From the NCBI GenBank assembly GCA_963817335.1, contig CAWFNX010000001.1, positions 1,178,001-1,242,000 on the forward strand: 64,000 nt of DNA, given 5' to 3'. Source of the stretch: AV40 sp963817335 (GTDB taxonomy: Bacteria; Verrucomicrobiota; Verrucomicrobiia; Chthoniobacterales; UBA10450). Below the pieces are notes generated by a model that saw nothing but the letters and a program-made list of their open reading frames with translations, was not told the DNA's origin and made no database searches. Position 1 is the stretch's first letter, and each line of letters begins with the position of its first letter. Of this stretch, positions 41,762 through 49,389 are shown piece by piece. A program made the translations under genes and the position numbers.

Positions 41762-42340
41762 CTACGGGGTGATTCCCTTTGCCCGGGCCAGTTCCTGTTG
41801 CACTGCAGGAATTTTCTCGCTACTCGGGAACCGTCGGATGAATTCCTCACAAATTGGAACTGCGCGGCCCGGTTGGTTCAACGTTTCGGTGAAAAGACTG
41901 ATCTGATTGAACAAGCTGTTCTCATGCTGCGGGTTCAAGCGTTGCGCAATCGTGTATTGGTTCAATGCCTCCTCGGGCTGACCTGAAAACCGAAACGCGT
42001 TGCCGAGATCGGTGTGAACATCGGCGTTATCAATTCCGCTGGCAATCGCCTCGTGATATCGGCGAATCGCATCCGACCAACGTTGATGATCGTAGGCGAA
42101 GTTCCCCAGAACAAGGGCGGCTTGCCCGGCAGACATTCCGGACACATCCGGAGCGACATCTGATTGTGCGGCGGGCGAGGGGGACGACAAAGCAGGATGG
42201 GATGGTGGAGTCGGTCGCTGGGAGGTGAACATCCAGGTAAGGCCGGCGCCCATCGCGGCCGAGACAATCACCGTTAGAATATAATTGGAGAGGTGCTGTC
42301 GCCGGTCGGATTCATTCTTATTCGCCTTCGGAGAAGCCAT
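41762..42340 (-). CDS. Membrane-anchored TPR protein
   Basis: 192 residues. Cytoplasmic basic N-terminus, one TM (YILTVIVSAAMGAGLTWMF, about 20-38), a Pro/Ser linker, then at least two TPRs (ALVLGNFAYDHQRWSDAIRRYHEAI; ADVHTDLGNAFRFSGQPEEALNQYTIAQRLNPQ) and a third weaker unit. Probably a periplasmic or envelope scaffold. Convergent with acpS, six bases apart. Confidence 0.8.
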   Translation of the reverse strand: MASPKANKNESDRRQHLSNYILTVIVSAAMGAGLTWMFTSQRPTPPSHPALSSPSPAAQSDVAPDVSGMSAGQAALVLGNFAYDHQRWSDAIRRYHEAIASGIDNADVHTDLGNAFRFSGQPEEALNQYTIAQRLNPQHENSLFNQISLFTETLNQPGRAVPICEEFIRRFPSSEKIPAVQQELARAKGITP

Positions 42341-42383
42341 CGGTCAGTTCGGTAAGATAGTTTGTGGTTGGACGCAACGAGAG

Positions 42384-42414
42384 AAAAACCCTCGCCGGAT
42401 TTCTCCGGCGAGGG
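42384..42414 (-). terminator. Rho-independent terminator for the small Cys-rich gene
   Basis: Leftward: GCCCTCGCCGG, loop AGAAAT, CCGGCGAGGG, then TTTTTCTC. A strong 10-bp GC-rich stem with a T-run, 25 bases after the stop of the gene at 42439-42573. Confidence 0.85.
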
Positions 42415-42438
42415 CCAAGCTCTTAACAGCTTGCGCTG

Positions 42439-42573
42439 CTATTTCTTGCAGCAACAGCAGCAGTCTGCCTTGCTACATTCCTTGCCTTTGGAGCCGTTGT
42501 CCTTCGGCGCGGTCTGTGCCGTCGCCGTTCCGATCAACGCTGCCAGGCTAAGAATCAAAAGAAGATATTTCAT
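42439..42573 (-). CDS. 44-aa exported Cys-rich peptide
   Basis: Starts at the ATG at 42573 with a clear Shine-Dalgarno (AGGAG, six bases upstream) and stops at 42439, with a terminator just beyond. Residues 1-20 are a signal peptide (YLLLILSLAALIGTATAQ). The mature 24-residue part ends KECSKADCCCCCKK, six cysteines in nine positions. Expected to bind soft metals in the periplasm. No family known to me. Lies near two other Cys-rich exported genes and a copper-type ATPase. Confidence 0.8.
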   Translation of the reverse strand: MKYLLLILSLAALIGTATAQTAPKDNGSKGKECSKADCCCCCKK

Positions 42574-42642
42574 AATTCTCCTATTTTTAGTTTCGTGTTC
42601 AAATCTCGGCCGCACTAAAGCGCGCCGAGCCGTCGTTTGGTT

Positions 42643-42990
42643 TTAGGAGAACCTGCAGCGCGGCGGCGGAACCGGTGGACGCTGAAAGCGAGCGGTCGAT
42701 CGAACGTTGTTAAACGAAATTGAGCCGCTCAACTGGGTTTGCGCGGAAAATGTGTTGGCGTTGCCGAAATAAAGGAACAAACACGCGGCAGGACCGCTGC
42801 AACAGGTCGCTGTACTGGGCGTTGTCGAACCGGAGTTAATTGGACAGCGAACTCCGCCCTTCACGTTCATGTCTGCGCAGCAAGCATGCTTTTGTTTAAC
42901 GATGGTAGCAGATTCGCCCGGAACGACCGGCGTCAAAGCAGCAAGATTGATCGTCAGAAGGGCAAACAGCAGTCGCGCCGTTAACGTCAT
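42643..42990 (-). CDS. Exported Cys-rich protein (115 aa)
   Basis: Signal peptide (LLFALLTINLAALTPVVPG), then two Cys clusters: KHACCADMNVKGGVRCP and TATCCSGPAACLFLYFG, followed by a Ser/Asn-rich segment and a Pro/Arg tail (RPPVPPPRCRF). Unrecognised. The cysteines and position beside the copper ATPase suggest metal binding; inference only. It precedes the 44-residue Cys peptide in the same direction, 69 bases apart. Confidence 0.65.
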   Translation of the reverse strand: MTLTARLLFALLTINLAALTPVVPGESATIVKQKHACCADMNVKGGVRCPINSGSTTPSTATCCSGPAACLFLYFGNANTFSAQTQLSGSISFNNVRSTARFQRPPVPPPRCRFS

Positions 42991-43033
42991 CGCTCGAACA
43001 CTACCACATCTGGGACATTTTCAAAACCACCGG

Positions 43034-43138
43034 AGCAAGGTGAAGGTGGACCTTACAAGCAAACTCGTCACCATTAAGACGAAGCCTGGAAAGACGCTCA
43101 GTAACGCCCAAATCAAAGAAGCCGTTAGGTTAGTTATG
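43034..43138 (+). pseudogene. Relic of a heavy-metal-associated (HMA) domain
   Basis: The frame reads VKVDLTSKLVTI, then KPGKTLSNAQIKEAV, which is the second half of a MerP/HMA domain. The first half with the GMxCxxC metal loop is absent: upstream codons belong antisense to the Cys-rich gene and read as junk. After EAVRLVMP the similarity stops. It is either a truncated copy or a degraded metallochaperone next to the P1B ATPase. Confidence 0.5.
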
Positions 43139-43200
43139 CCGGCTACACGATGGGAAAAATCGTGCGGGAAAAAAACTGCCGCGATCTCGCCTTGTGATTA

Positions 43201-43356
43201 CTAGCAGCCGCAATCTTTGCCGCAGTTACATTCCTTCTTGTTGTTCATGGGGCAATTCTTGCCGCTCTTTTTGCAGCTGACCTTTTCGGCCGCAAAAGAA
43301 GTCGTGCAAATCATGGCCGCCAGGATCGACATTAGGATTCTCAGGGAAGTTTTCAT
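43201..43356 (-). CDS. 51-aa exported Cys-rich peptide
   Basis: From the ATG at 43356 (MKTSLRILMSILAAMICTTSFAAE gives a signal peptide); a longer frame to 43428 is not needed. The mature peptide holds six Cys: EKVSCKKSGKNCPMNN and KKECNCGKDCGC, in CxC and CxxxC arrangements typical of metal-thiolate sites. Divergent from the copper-type ATPase, sharing a 92-base intergenic region, so co-regulation by metal is plausible. Family unknown. Confidence 0.75.
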   Translation of the reverse strand: MKTSLRILMSILAAMICTTSFAAEKVSCKKSGKNCPMNNKKECNCGKDCGC

Positions 43357-43448
43357 GTGTTGTACACTATTGGCTGATGCCTCATTCAACACCAGTGAAA
43401 AAGGTTTGTTGCGGCAGGCCCGCCGCACGGCTCATTGAAGACTAAGAA

Positions 43449-45557
43449 ATGATCTATACCTGCCCAATGCATCCCGAGATCGAGCAGGATCATCCGGGAG
43501 AATGCCCGAAATGCGGTATGGCGCTGGAGCCGAAAACTCCGGTGGGCGCTGACGAAGAAGAGAATTCCGAGCTGCAAGACATGACGCGGCGATTTTGGAT
43601 CGGCACGGTTCTGGCGTTGCCGGTCTTTGTGCTCGGGATGGCGCACGTTTTTCCGAATGCGCCGAACTGGGTCGCGAGCGATTGGTCGCGTTGGCTGCAA
43701 TTTCTTTTGAGCACGCCCGTTGTACTTTGGTGTGGCTGGCCGTTTTTTGAGCGCGGCTGGCAATCGATCCGCAATCGGTCGCCCAACATGTTCACGCTTA
43801 TCGCCATGGGCATAGGGGTTGCCTATATATATAGCGCGATCGTTATGATCGCGCCGGGCATTTTCCCGCCATCATTTCAGGAACACGGAAGGATCGGCGT
43901 CTATTTCGAAGCGGCGGCGATTATTACCGTTCTGGTTTTGCTCGGACAGGTGCTGGAACTCCGTGCGCGAAGTCGAACTGGAAGTGCTATACGCGCGTTG
44001 CTCGATCTGGCGCCTACGAAAGCCCGTATCGTTCGCAATGGCGAAGAGCATGATGTCGGTCTTGATGAAGTTCATGCAGGCGACTCTGTGCGCGTGCGGC
44101 CCGGCGAAAAAATTCCAGTGGATGGAAAGATCACCGACGGCAAAACCAGCGTTGAGGAATCGATGATCACGGGTGAATCGATGCCGGTTGAGAAAATGGT
44201 TGGCGATCGTGTGACCGGTGGAACGATCAACCAAACTGGAAGCTTCTTGATGACTGCAGAGAAAGTCGGTGCCGACACAGTGCTTTCGCGAATTGTCGAA
44301 ATGGTCGCACAAGCGCAACGAAGCCGCGCACCGATTCAAGGAATCGCTGATAAAGTTGCCAACTGGTTTGTGCCGGCAGTTATCGGCGCCGCTGTAGTCA
44401 CGTTTATTATTTGGGCGTTCTTTGGGCCTGAACCACGCTTTGCCCACGCGATTGTGAACGCAGTTGCAGTGCTGATCATTGCTTGCCCATGCGCGCTCGG
44501 ATTGGCGACCCCGATGTCGATCATGGTCGGCGTCGGTCGCGGCGCGCACGCCGGAATATTGATCAAAGAAGCTGAGTCGATGGAACGCTTGGAAAAAGTC
44601 GACACGCTAGTGGTCGACAAAACCGGGACGCTTACAGAAGGCAAACCCCAACTAACGAGTGTCGTCGCCTCAAACTCGCTGGACGAAAGCCAACTGCTTG
44701 CGGTCGCTGCTTCAGTCGAACAGCAAAGCGAACATCCGCTCGCCGCGGCGATTGTCCACGGGGCTCGAGATCGACAGGTTACGCTTCCGAAGGTGACGAA
44801 CTTTCAATCGATCACGGGCGGAGGAGTCATTGCGCAGGTTGATGGGAAAACTGTTCTCGTCGGAAAACCGCAATTTCTCAGAGCACAGAAGATTGACGAT
44901 GTCGAAAAATTCGAAGCCGAGGCGACTAATCTTCAAGCGCAGGGACAAACGGCAATGTTTGTTGGAATCAATGGAAAAGCTGCTGGCATCCTTGCGGTGT
45001 CCGATCCAATCAAGGAATCGTCGCCAACGGCGATCAAACATCTACACGAGCTTGGAATAAAAATCATCATGCTCACCGGTGATAACGAGCGGACGGCGGA
45101 CGCAGTCGCGAAAAACCTGGACATCGATGAATTGGAAGCCGGCGTTGAACCGGAACGCAAAAACGAGCGCGTGCGAGAATTGCACGAGCAAGGGCGAATC
45201 GTTGCGATGGCTGGCGACGGCATTAACGACGCACCGGCCCTGGCTGCAGCTGACGTCGGGATTGCAATGGGAACGGGCACCGATGTCGCAATGGAAAGCG
45301 CCGGGGTTACCCTAGTGAAAGGCGATTTGCGCGGAATTGAAAAAGCAATCCGGCTCAGCCGTGCAACGATGCGTAATATCCGGCAGAATCTTTTCTTCGC
45401 ATTTATCTACAACGCGCTGGGTATTCCGATCGCCGCCGGAGCGCTTTATCCAATCTTCGGACTTTTGCTCAGCCCTATGATTGCCGGTGCGGCGATGAGT
45501 TTTAGTTCCGTATCCGTAATCGCGAACGCCCTGCGCTTGCGATCGATCCGGTTATAA
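43449..45557 (+). CDS. P1B-type heavy-metal (copper-type) transporting ATPase
   Basis: 702 residues. The N-terminus is a short heavy-metal-binding domain (YTCPMHPEIEQDHPGECPKCGM, residues 3-24 in two parts) instead of HMA domains. Eight TM helices with the CPC site in ACPCALG (C346, C348); actuator TGES; phospho-Asp390 in DKTGTLT; the SEHPLA loop; hinge GDGINDAPALA. CPC plus this N-terminal domain is usual for Cu(I)/Ag export (CopA/SilP type). It exports the ion to the periplasm, where the neighbouring Cys-rich peptides would reside. Confidence 0.94.
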   Translation: MIYTCPMHPEIEQDHPGECPKCGMALEPKTPVGADEEENSELQDMTRRFWIGTVLALPVFVLGMAHVFPNAPNWVASDWSRWLQFLLSTPVVLWCGWPFFERGWQSIRNRSPNMFTLIAMGIGVAYIYSAIVMIAPGIFPPSFQEHGRIGVYFEAAAIITVLVLLGQVLELRARSRTGSAIRALLDLAPTKARIVRNGEEHDVGLDEVHAGDSVRVRPGEKIPVDGKITDGKTSVEESMITGESMPVEKMVGDRVTGGTINQTGSFLMTAEKVGADTVLSRIVEMVAQAQRSRAPIQGIADKVANWFVPAVIGAAVVTFIIWAFFGPEPRFAHAIVNAVAVLIIACPCALGLATPMSIMVGVGRGAHAGILIKEAESMERLEKVDTLVVDKTGTLTEGKPQLTSVVASNSLDESQLLAVAASVEQQSEHPLAAAIVHGARDRQVTLPKVTNFQSITGGGVIAQVDGKTVLVGKPQFLRAQKIDDVEKFEAEATNLQAQGQTAMFVGINGKAAGILAVSDPIKESSPTAIKHLHELGIKIIMLTGDNERTADAVAKNLDIDELEAGVEPERKNERVRELHEQGRIVAMAGDGINDAPALAAADVGIAMGTGTDVAMESAGVTLVKGDLRGIEKAIRLSRATMRNIRQNLFFAFIYNALGIPIAAGALYPIFGLLLSPMIAGAAMSFSSVSVIANALRLRSIRL

Positions 45558-45629
45558 GCAGCGAAAATCAGTTTTGACTTGGCAATCGGCAATTGAAATC
45601 GAAACTCTGTGCCATCGGTTAGTCAATCC

Positions 45630-46310
45630 ATGCAAAATCGTCTTATGACCAAAGGGATCGTTATCGGATTATCAGCATCGGCTTTCATTGCTTCGATCGC
45701 GGTTGGGCAAATGAAATACAGCCGCCCCAGGTCGCAGCAAACCCCGACGCCTACGCCAACTCCGTTGCCGGTTATTCCGCCGAAAGAAGCCGCTGTGCGG
45801 TCGCAGCCGCCGAGAACGCCGCCAACTCCAACTCCGGCGCGGCAGACGTTTGGCCAACCGCAAGGGGCGATGCAAAGGCCAACGCCAAATCCGACTCCGG
45901 CGAAGCAAGCGTATATGCAGCCGCAAAATCCAGCGCAGAAAACAGCGGCCACGCTTCCTGCGCAGCAAACGTTCCGCCAACCGCAAACGGCGCCCCAGGC
46001 AATGACGCCCGCGCCGATTCCAGCGAAACCCACGCCCACGCCGGTTCCTCCTCCGGACATTCAAGCTTATCTCGACCGGCAGCTCGCGACCTCAAAAGAC
46101 AAAAAGTTCCATCTCAATGCGAACGGGAAGGATCTTCCGCTTACTCCGTTTCACGTTTGGCGGCAGAAGGAGATCGGACCTAACACCACCTCCACCTGCG
46201 TCGACATGAGAAGCGATGAGGGGAGGGTTTACGACATCGACTTTGTCACGACGGGCAAGGACGTGACCGGCATCAAGGTTCATCGAATCAATGGTGAAGC
46301 TGTGAGATAG
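45630..46310 (+). CDS. Exported Pro/Thr-rich protein with shared C-terminal domain
   Basis: About 226 residues from the ATG at 45630 (alternatives: GTG 45609, ATG 45645). A signal peptide (KGIVIGLSASAFIASIAVGQ), a roughly 115-residue Pro/Thr/Gln-rich linker with three repeats of the type QTFGQPQ / QAYMQPQ / QTFRQPQ, then a domain of about 80 residues: DIQAYLDRQLATSKDKKFHL, NGKDLPLTP, VYDIDFVTTGKDVTGIKV. The same domain forms the next gene. No known family. Likely envelope-located. Confidence 0.75.
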   Translation: MQNRLMTKGIVIGLSASAFIASIAVGQMKYSRPRSQQTPTPTPTPLPVIPPKEAAVRSQPPRTPPTPTPARQTFGQPQGAMQRPTPNPTPAKQAYMQPQNPAQKTAATLPAQQTFRQPQTAPQAMTPAPIPAKPTPTPVPPPDIQAYLDRQLATSKDKKFHLNANGKDLPLTPFHVWRQKEIGPNTTSTCVDMRSDEGRVYDIDFVTTGKDVTGIKVHRINGEAVR

Positions 46311-46391
46311 CGAGGCGCCTGGCTCAGACTTTCAGATTTCAATTTTGCAAACTGCGGTCAGAATGTTTCAGTCGTAAATCGGAAAGGAAAT

Positions 46392-46820
46392 ATGAACACA
46401 CGAATTCTTGTTATAGCAGCCGCGACGTCGTTGATTGCGCCGTTCGCGTTCGGTCAAGGGATGTATGGCGGCGGCTATTCCCAACCGCAGTCGCAGCCCC
46501 CGCAATCTTCAATGGGCGGCCAGCAAAAAACCACGACGACCACCACAACTAAGAAAGTTATGCCTGTCGGGGTAAAAGGTTACCTCGACGAGCAAATCGC
46601 CAATTCCAAAGACAAAAAGTTTCACGTGGCTTTGAACGGAAAAGATCTTGCATTGACGCCGGTAAATTTTCACCAGGAGCAAAAACTCGGCGGCGGGAAA
46701 GGCGCGATGGCGGTGGACATGAAGGGCGGTGACGGAAAGGTTTACGAAATCGATTTCGTAACGTCCGGCGGCCAGGTGACCGGCGCCAAGGTTGGTAAAG
46801 TCAACGGCAAGGCGCCGTAG
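46392..46820 (+). CDS. Exported protein, paralogue of the preceding gene
   Basis: 142 residues: signal peptide (ILVIAAATSLIAPFAFGQ), a short Gly/Gln/Thr linker (TTTTTTTKK), then a domain nearly identical in plan to the upstream protein: VKGYLDEQIANSKDKKFHV, NGKDLALTPVNF, MKGGDGKVYEIDFVTSGGQVTGAKV. About half the domain positions are identical between the two. Tandem duplication after copper ATPase; function unknown. Confidence 0.78.
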   Translation: MNTRILVIAAATSLIAPFAFGQGMYGGGYSQPQSQPPQSSMGGQQKTTTTTTTKKVMPVGVKGYLDEQIANSKDKKFHVALNGKDLALTPVNFHQEQKLGGGKGAMAVDMKGGDGKVYEIDFVTSGGQVTGAKVGKVNGKAP

Positions 46821-46827
46821 AAGCACG

Positions 46828-46860
46828 TTGTAGCCGCGGCCCTATGGGCCGCCGCGGCAT
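46828..46860. repeat. GC-rich hairpin (GTAGCCGCGG type)
   Basis: TTGTAGCCGCGGCCC and GGGCCGCCGCGGC form an imperfect hairpin around TAT, eight bases after a stop codon. It begins with the TTGTAG end shared by other double-hairpin repeats in the window. It may be a half-element or a terminator. Confidence 0.5.
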
Positions 46861-46914
46861 TCGGTACAGTTGCGGTTGCGAAGTGATCACGCGTCCGGCA
46901 CTGTCCTTGCCGGA

Positions 46915-48498
46915 ATGTCGAAGACGTTTTACATCACCACGGCGATCGATTACACGAATTCGCCGCCGCACATCGGTCACGCTTACGAAAAGGTGCTGGC
47001 CGACGTCATCGCGCGTTATCATCGGCTCAGGGGCGAAAAAGTTTTCTTCCTGACCGGCGTCGATCAGCACGGCCAGAAAGTCCAGCAATCAGCGGCCAAA
47101 GCCGGTGTTGCGCCGGCCGAATTTGTCAAAGATATCACCCAGAAGTTCAAGGACCTTTGGAAAAAGCTGGACGTTAAGTACGATGAATGGGCCGAAACGA
47201 TCTCGCCGCTGCACAAGAGAGTCGTGCAGGGAATGCTGCAGCGTTTGTTCGACGAAGGCCAGATCTACAAAGACAAACAGTCCGGCTACTATTCAGTTCG
47301 CCAGGAACAATTTCTAACCGACAAGGAACGCGGACCGGACGGCGAGTTCGGTCCGGAATGGGGACAGGTCGAGTTTCGCGAGGAAGAAAATTATTATTTC
47401 AAACTGAGCGATCACAAAAAGTGGATCGTCGATTATCTGAAGAAACGGAAGGACGCAGTCATTCCTGATTTTCGCCAGACGGAACTCGTCAATGCAGTTG
47501 AAAAGCTCGCCGGCGACCTTTGTATCTCGCGTCCAAAATCGCGGCTCGATTGGGGGATCGAGCTACCCTTCGACAAAGATTTTGTCACTTACGTCTGGTT
47601 CGACGCGCTCACCAACTACATCAGCTTCGCCGGCTATGATCCGAAGATCGACAATTACGAGAAGCAGCCGCAGGAGTTCCGCGATCGCTGGACAAAGGAC
47701 ACGCTCCAAATCATCGGGAAAGACGTCCTTATTCCGGCGCACGGCATTTATTGGCCGATCATGCTCTACGCGATCGGGTTTCCGGACGATGCGATGCCGC
47801 AATTGCTGGTGCACGGCTGGTTGAACCTCGGCGGCGCCAAGATTAGCAAGTCGTTAGGCAACGTGGTCGATCCGTTCGAGCTCATTGATAAATACGGCGC
47901 CGAAGCCGTGCGCTATTATTTGATGAGCGACATCGCCACCGGTAAAGACGCCGACTTTTCCGAGGAACGTTTGATCGAGCGCTACAACGCCGATCTGGCG
48001 AACAATCTGGGCAACCTGCTGAACCGCACGCTCAACATGGCGCATCGCTACCGCGAGGGCATTGTCAAACAAGTGGGCGGCGATTCGCCGCTGGCCGCGC
48101 AGGCGGCGGATCTTATACGAAATTACAACGACTCGCTGGTTGCGAGCGAAATTCATTCCGGCCTCGAGAAAATCGGAGCGTTTGTCACTGCATGTAACAC
48201 TTACATCGAAATGGCGGCTCCCTGGAAGCTGGCGAAGGATCCAGAACGCGCGGAGGCGCTCGACCACGCGCTATTTGCGCTCGCTGAATCGCTGAGAGTT
48301 ATCGCAATTCTAATTTCGCCAGTTCTTCCGAAGGCGTCGCGCGAAATTCTTTATCAGCTTAACTGGAGTCACGATTATTCGCTTGCTGACGCTAAATGGG
48401 GTGGACTCCCCTCAAAACATCAGCTCGGTAAACCAGTGCCGTTGTTCCCCCGGATCGAGACCCCGACCACGTCGTCGGCAAAAGGTAGGGGCGATTGA
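46915..48498 (+). CDS. metG: Methionyl-tRNA synthetase
   Basis: 527 residues from the ATG at 46915 (MSKTFYITTAIDYTNSPPHIGHAYEK); the frame is open 15 codons further upstream. Class I signatures PPHIGHAY and KISKSLG (in GGAKISKSLGNVVDP), with anticodon-binding WFDALTNY region and the helical C-terminal domain. The C-terminal tRNA-binding extension of longer MetG proteins is absent. The last residues (AKGRGD) and the stop are supplied by the left end of a REP-like repeat at 48484. Confidence 0.96.
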   Translation: MSKTFYITTAIDYTNSPPHIGHAYEKVLADVIARYHRLRGEKVFFLTGVDQHGQKVQQSAAKAGVAPAEFVKDITQKFKDLWKKLDVKYDEWAETISPLHKRVVQGMLQRLFDEGQIYKDKQSGYYSVRQEQFLTDKERGPDGEFGPEWGQVEFREEENYYFKLSDHKKWIVDYLKKRKDAVIPDFRQTELVNAVEKLAGDLCISRPKSRLDWGIELPFDKDFVTYVWFDALTNYISFAGYDPKIDNYEKQPQEFRDRWTKDTLQIIGKDVLIPAHGIYWPIMLYAIGFPDDAMPQLLVHGWLNLGGAKISKSLGNVVDPFELIDKYGAEAVRYYLMSDIATGKDADFSEERLIERYNADLANNLGNLLNRTLNMAHRYREGIVKQVGGDSPLAAQAADLIRNYNDSLVASEIHSGLEKIGAFVTACNTYIEMAAPWKLAKDPERAEALDHALFALAESLRVIAILISPVLPKASREILYQLNWSHDYSLADAKWGGLPSKHQLGKPVPLFPRIETPTTSSAKGRGD

Positions 48499-48560
48499 CC
48501 TCAATCGCCCGGCACTGATGATACATTCAGAACGGGCGGTTCGGTAAACCGCTCCGACCT
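48484..48560. repeat. Double-hairpin REP-like repeat (type A)
   Basis: GGTAGGGGCGATTGACCTCA / ATCGCCCG and ACGGGCGGTTCGGTAAACCG match the copy at 3241-3322 almost base for base in both hairpins. It overlaps the end of metG and finishes at the base before the trmD ATG, so it takes up the entire gap. Confidence 0.88.
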
Positions 48561-49244
48561 ATGAAGATCGACATCTTGACATTGTTCCCGGAAATCTGTC
48601 GCGTGCCGTTAAGCGAAAGTATGATGAAGCGGGCGCAGGAAAATAAGATCGTCGATCTTCAGGTTCATAACCTGCGCGATTGGACGACGGACAAACATCA
48701 CATCGTCGACGACGCGCCATTCGGCGGCGGGCAGGGGATGGTGATGAAACCGGAACCGATCTTTGCCGCGGTGGAAGACTTGAAATCGCGAAATGCAAAA
48801 TGCGAATCGCGAATCGCCCTGATGAGCCCTGCCGGAAGACGATTTGATCAGAGGTTGGCCGCCGAGCTTTCGAAGGAATCTCACCTCATCATCATTTGCG
48901 GCCATTATGAAGGTGTTGATCATCGGGTGATCGAACATTTGGTCGATCTGGAGATTTCAATAGGTGATTATGTGCTGACCAATGGCGCCATTGCCGCAGT
49001 CGTGTTGGTTGACGCCGTGGTTCGTTTGATTCCCGGAGTTCTTGGCGACGAACAATCGGCAGCAGACGATTCGTTCAGCGCCGGGCTATTGGAAACGCCA
49101 CACTATACGCGGCCGTCTGAATTTCGCGGCTGGAAGATTCCCGAAGTGCTTCTTTCCGGAAACCACGCTGAGATCGCAAAGTGGCGTAAAGAACAAGCAA
49201 AGAAGCGCACCCAGCGAAACCGCCCGGACTTATTGGATCTATAA
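48561..49244 (+). CDS. trmD: tRNA (guanine-N1-)-methyltransferase TrmD
   Basis: Methylates G37 next to the anticodon, preventing frameshifts. 227 residues, trefoil-knot SPOUT fold: ILTLFPEI, HHIVDDAPFGGGQGMVMKPEPI, IICGHYEGVDHRV, ISIGDYVLTNGAIAAVVLVDAVVRLIPGVLG, and the C-terminal PHYTRPSEFRGWKIPEVLLSGNHAEI. Most homologues read LTGGE at the knot; here LTNGA, losing the usual glutamate. Everything else looks intact, so this may be a lineage variant. Confidence 0.95.
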   Translation: MKIDILTLFPEICRVPLSESMMKRAQENKIVDLQVHNLRDWTTDKHHIVDDAPFGGGQGMVMKPEPIFAAVEDLKSRNAKCESRIALMSPAGRRFDQRLAAELSKESHLIIICGHYEGVDHRVIEHLVDLEISIGDYVLTNGAIAAVVLVDAVVRLIPGVLGDEQSAADDSFSAGLLETPHYTRPSEFRGWKIPEVLLSGNHAEIAKWRKEQAKKRTQRNRPDLLDL

Positions 49245-49389
49245 TTCCTATTGACCAAGCTGCGGGATTTGTTCCAACCTTCTCCAGCCAAATGGATCTG
49301 GATTACGCACTCGATGCATTCTCGATTGCGAGTCCCCTCTTTCAGATCTGCGGTCACAGACTTAACCATCGCAAGAAGAGGTTCCATAT

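Noticed and set aside
46210..46390. Possible riboswitch before the paralogous exported gene
   Set aside because: The 80-base gap forms no conserved fold I can support and neither gene belongs to a pathway with a known riboswitch.
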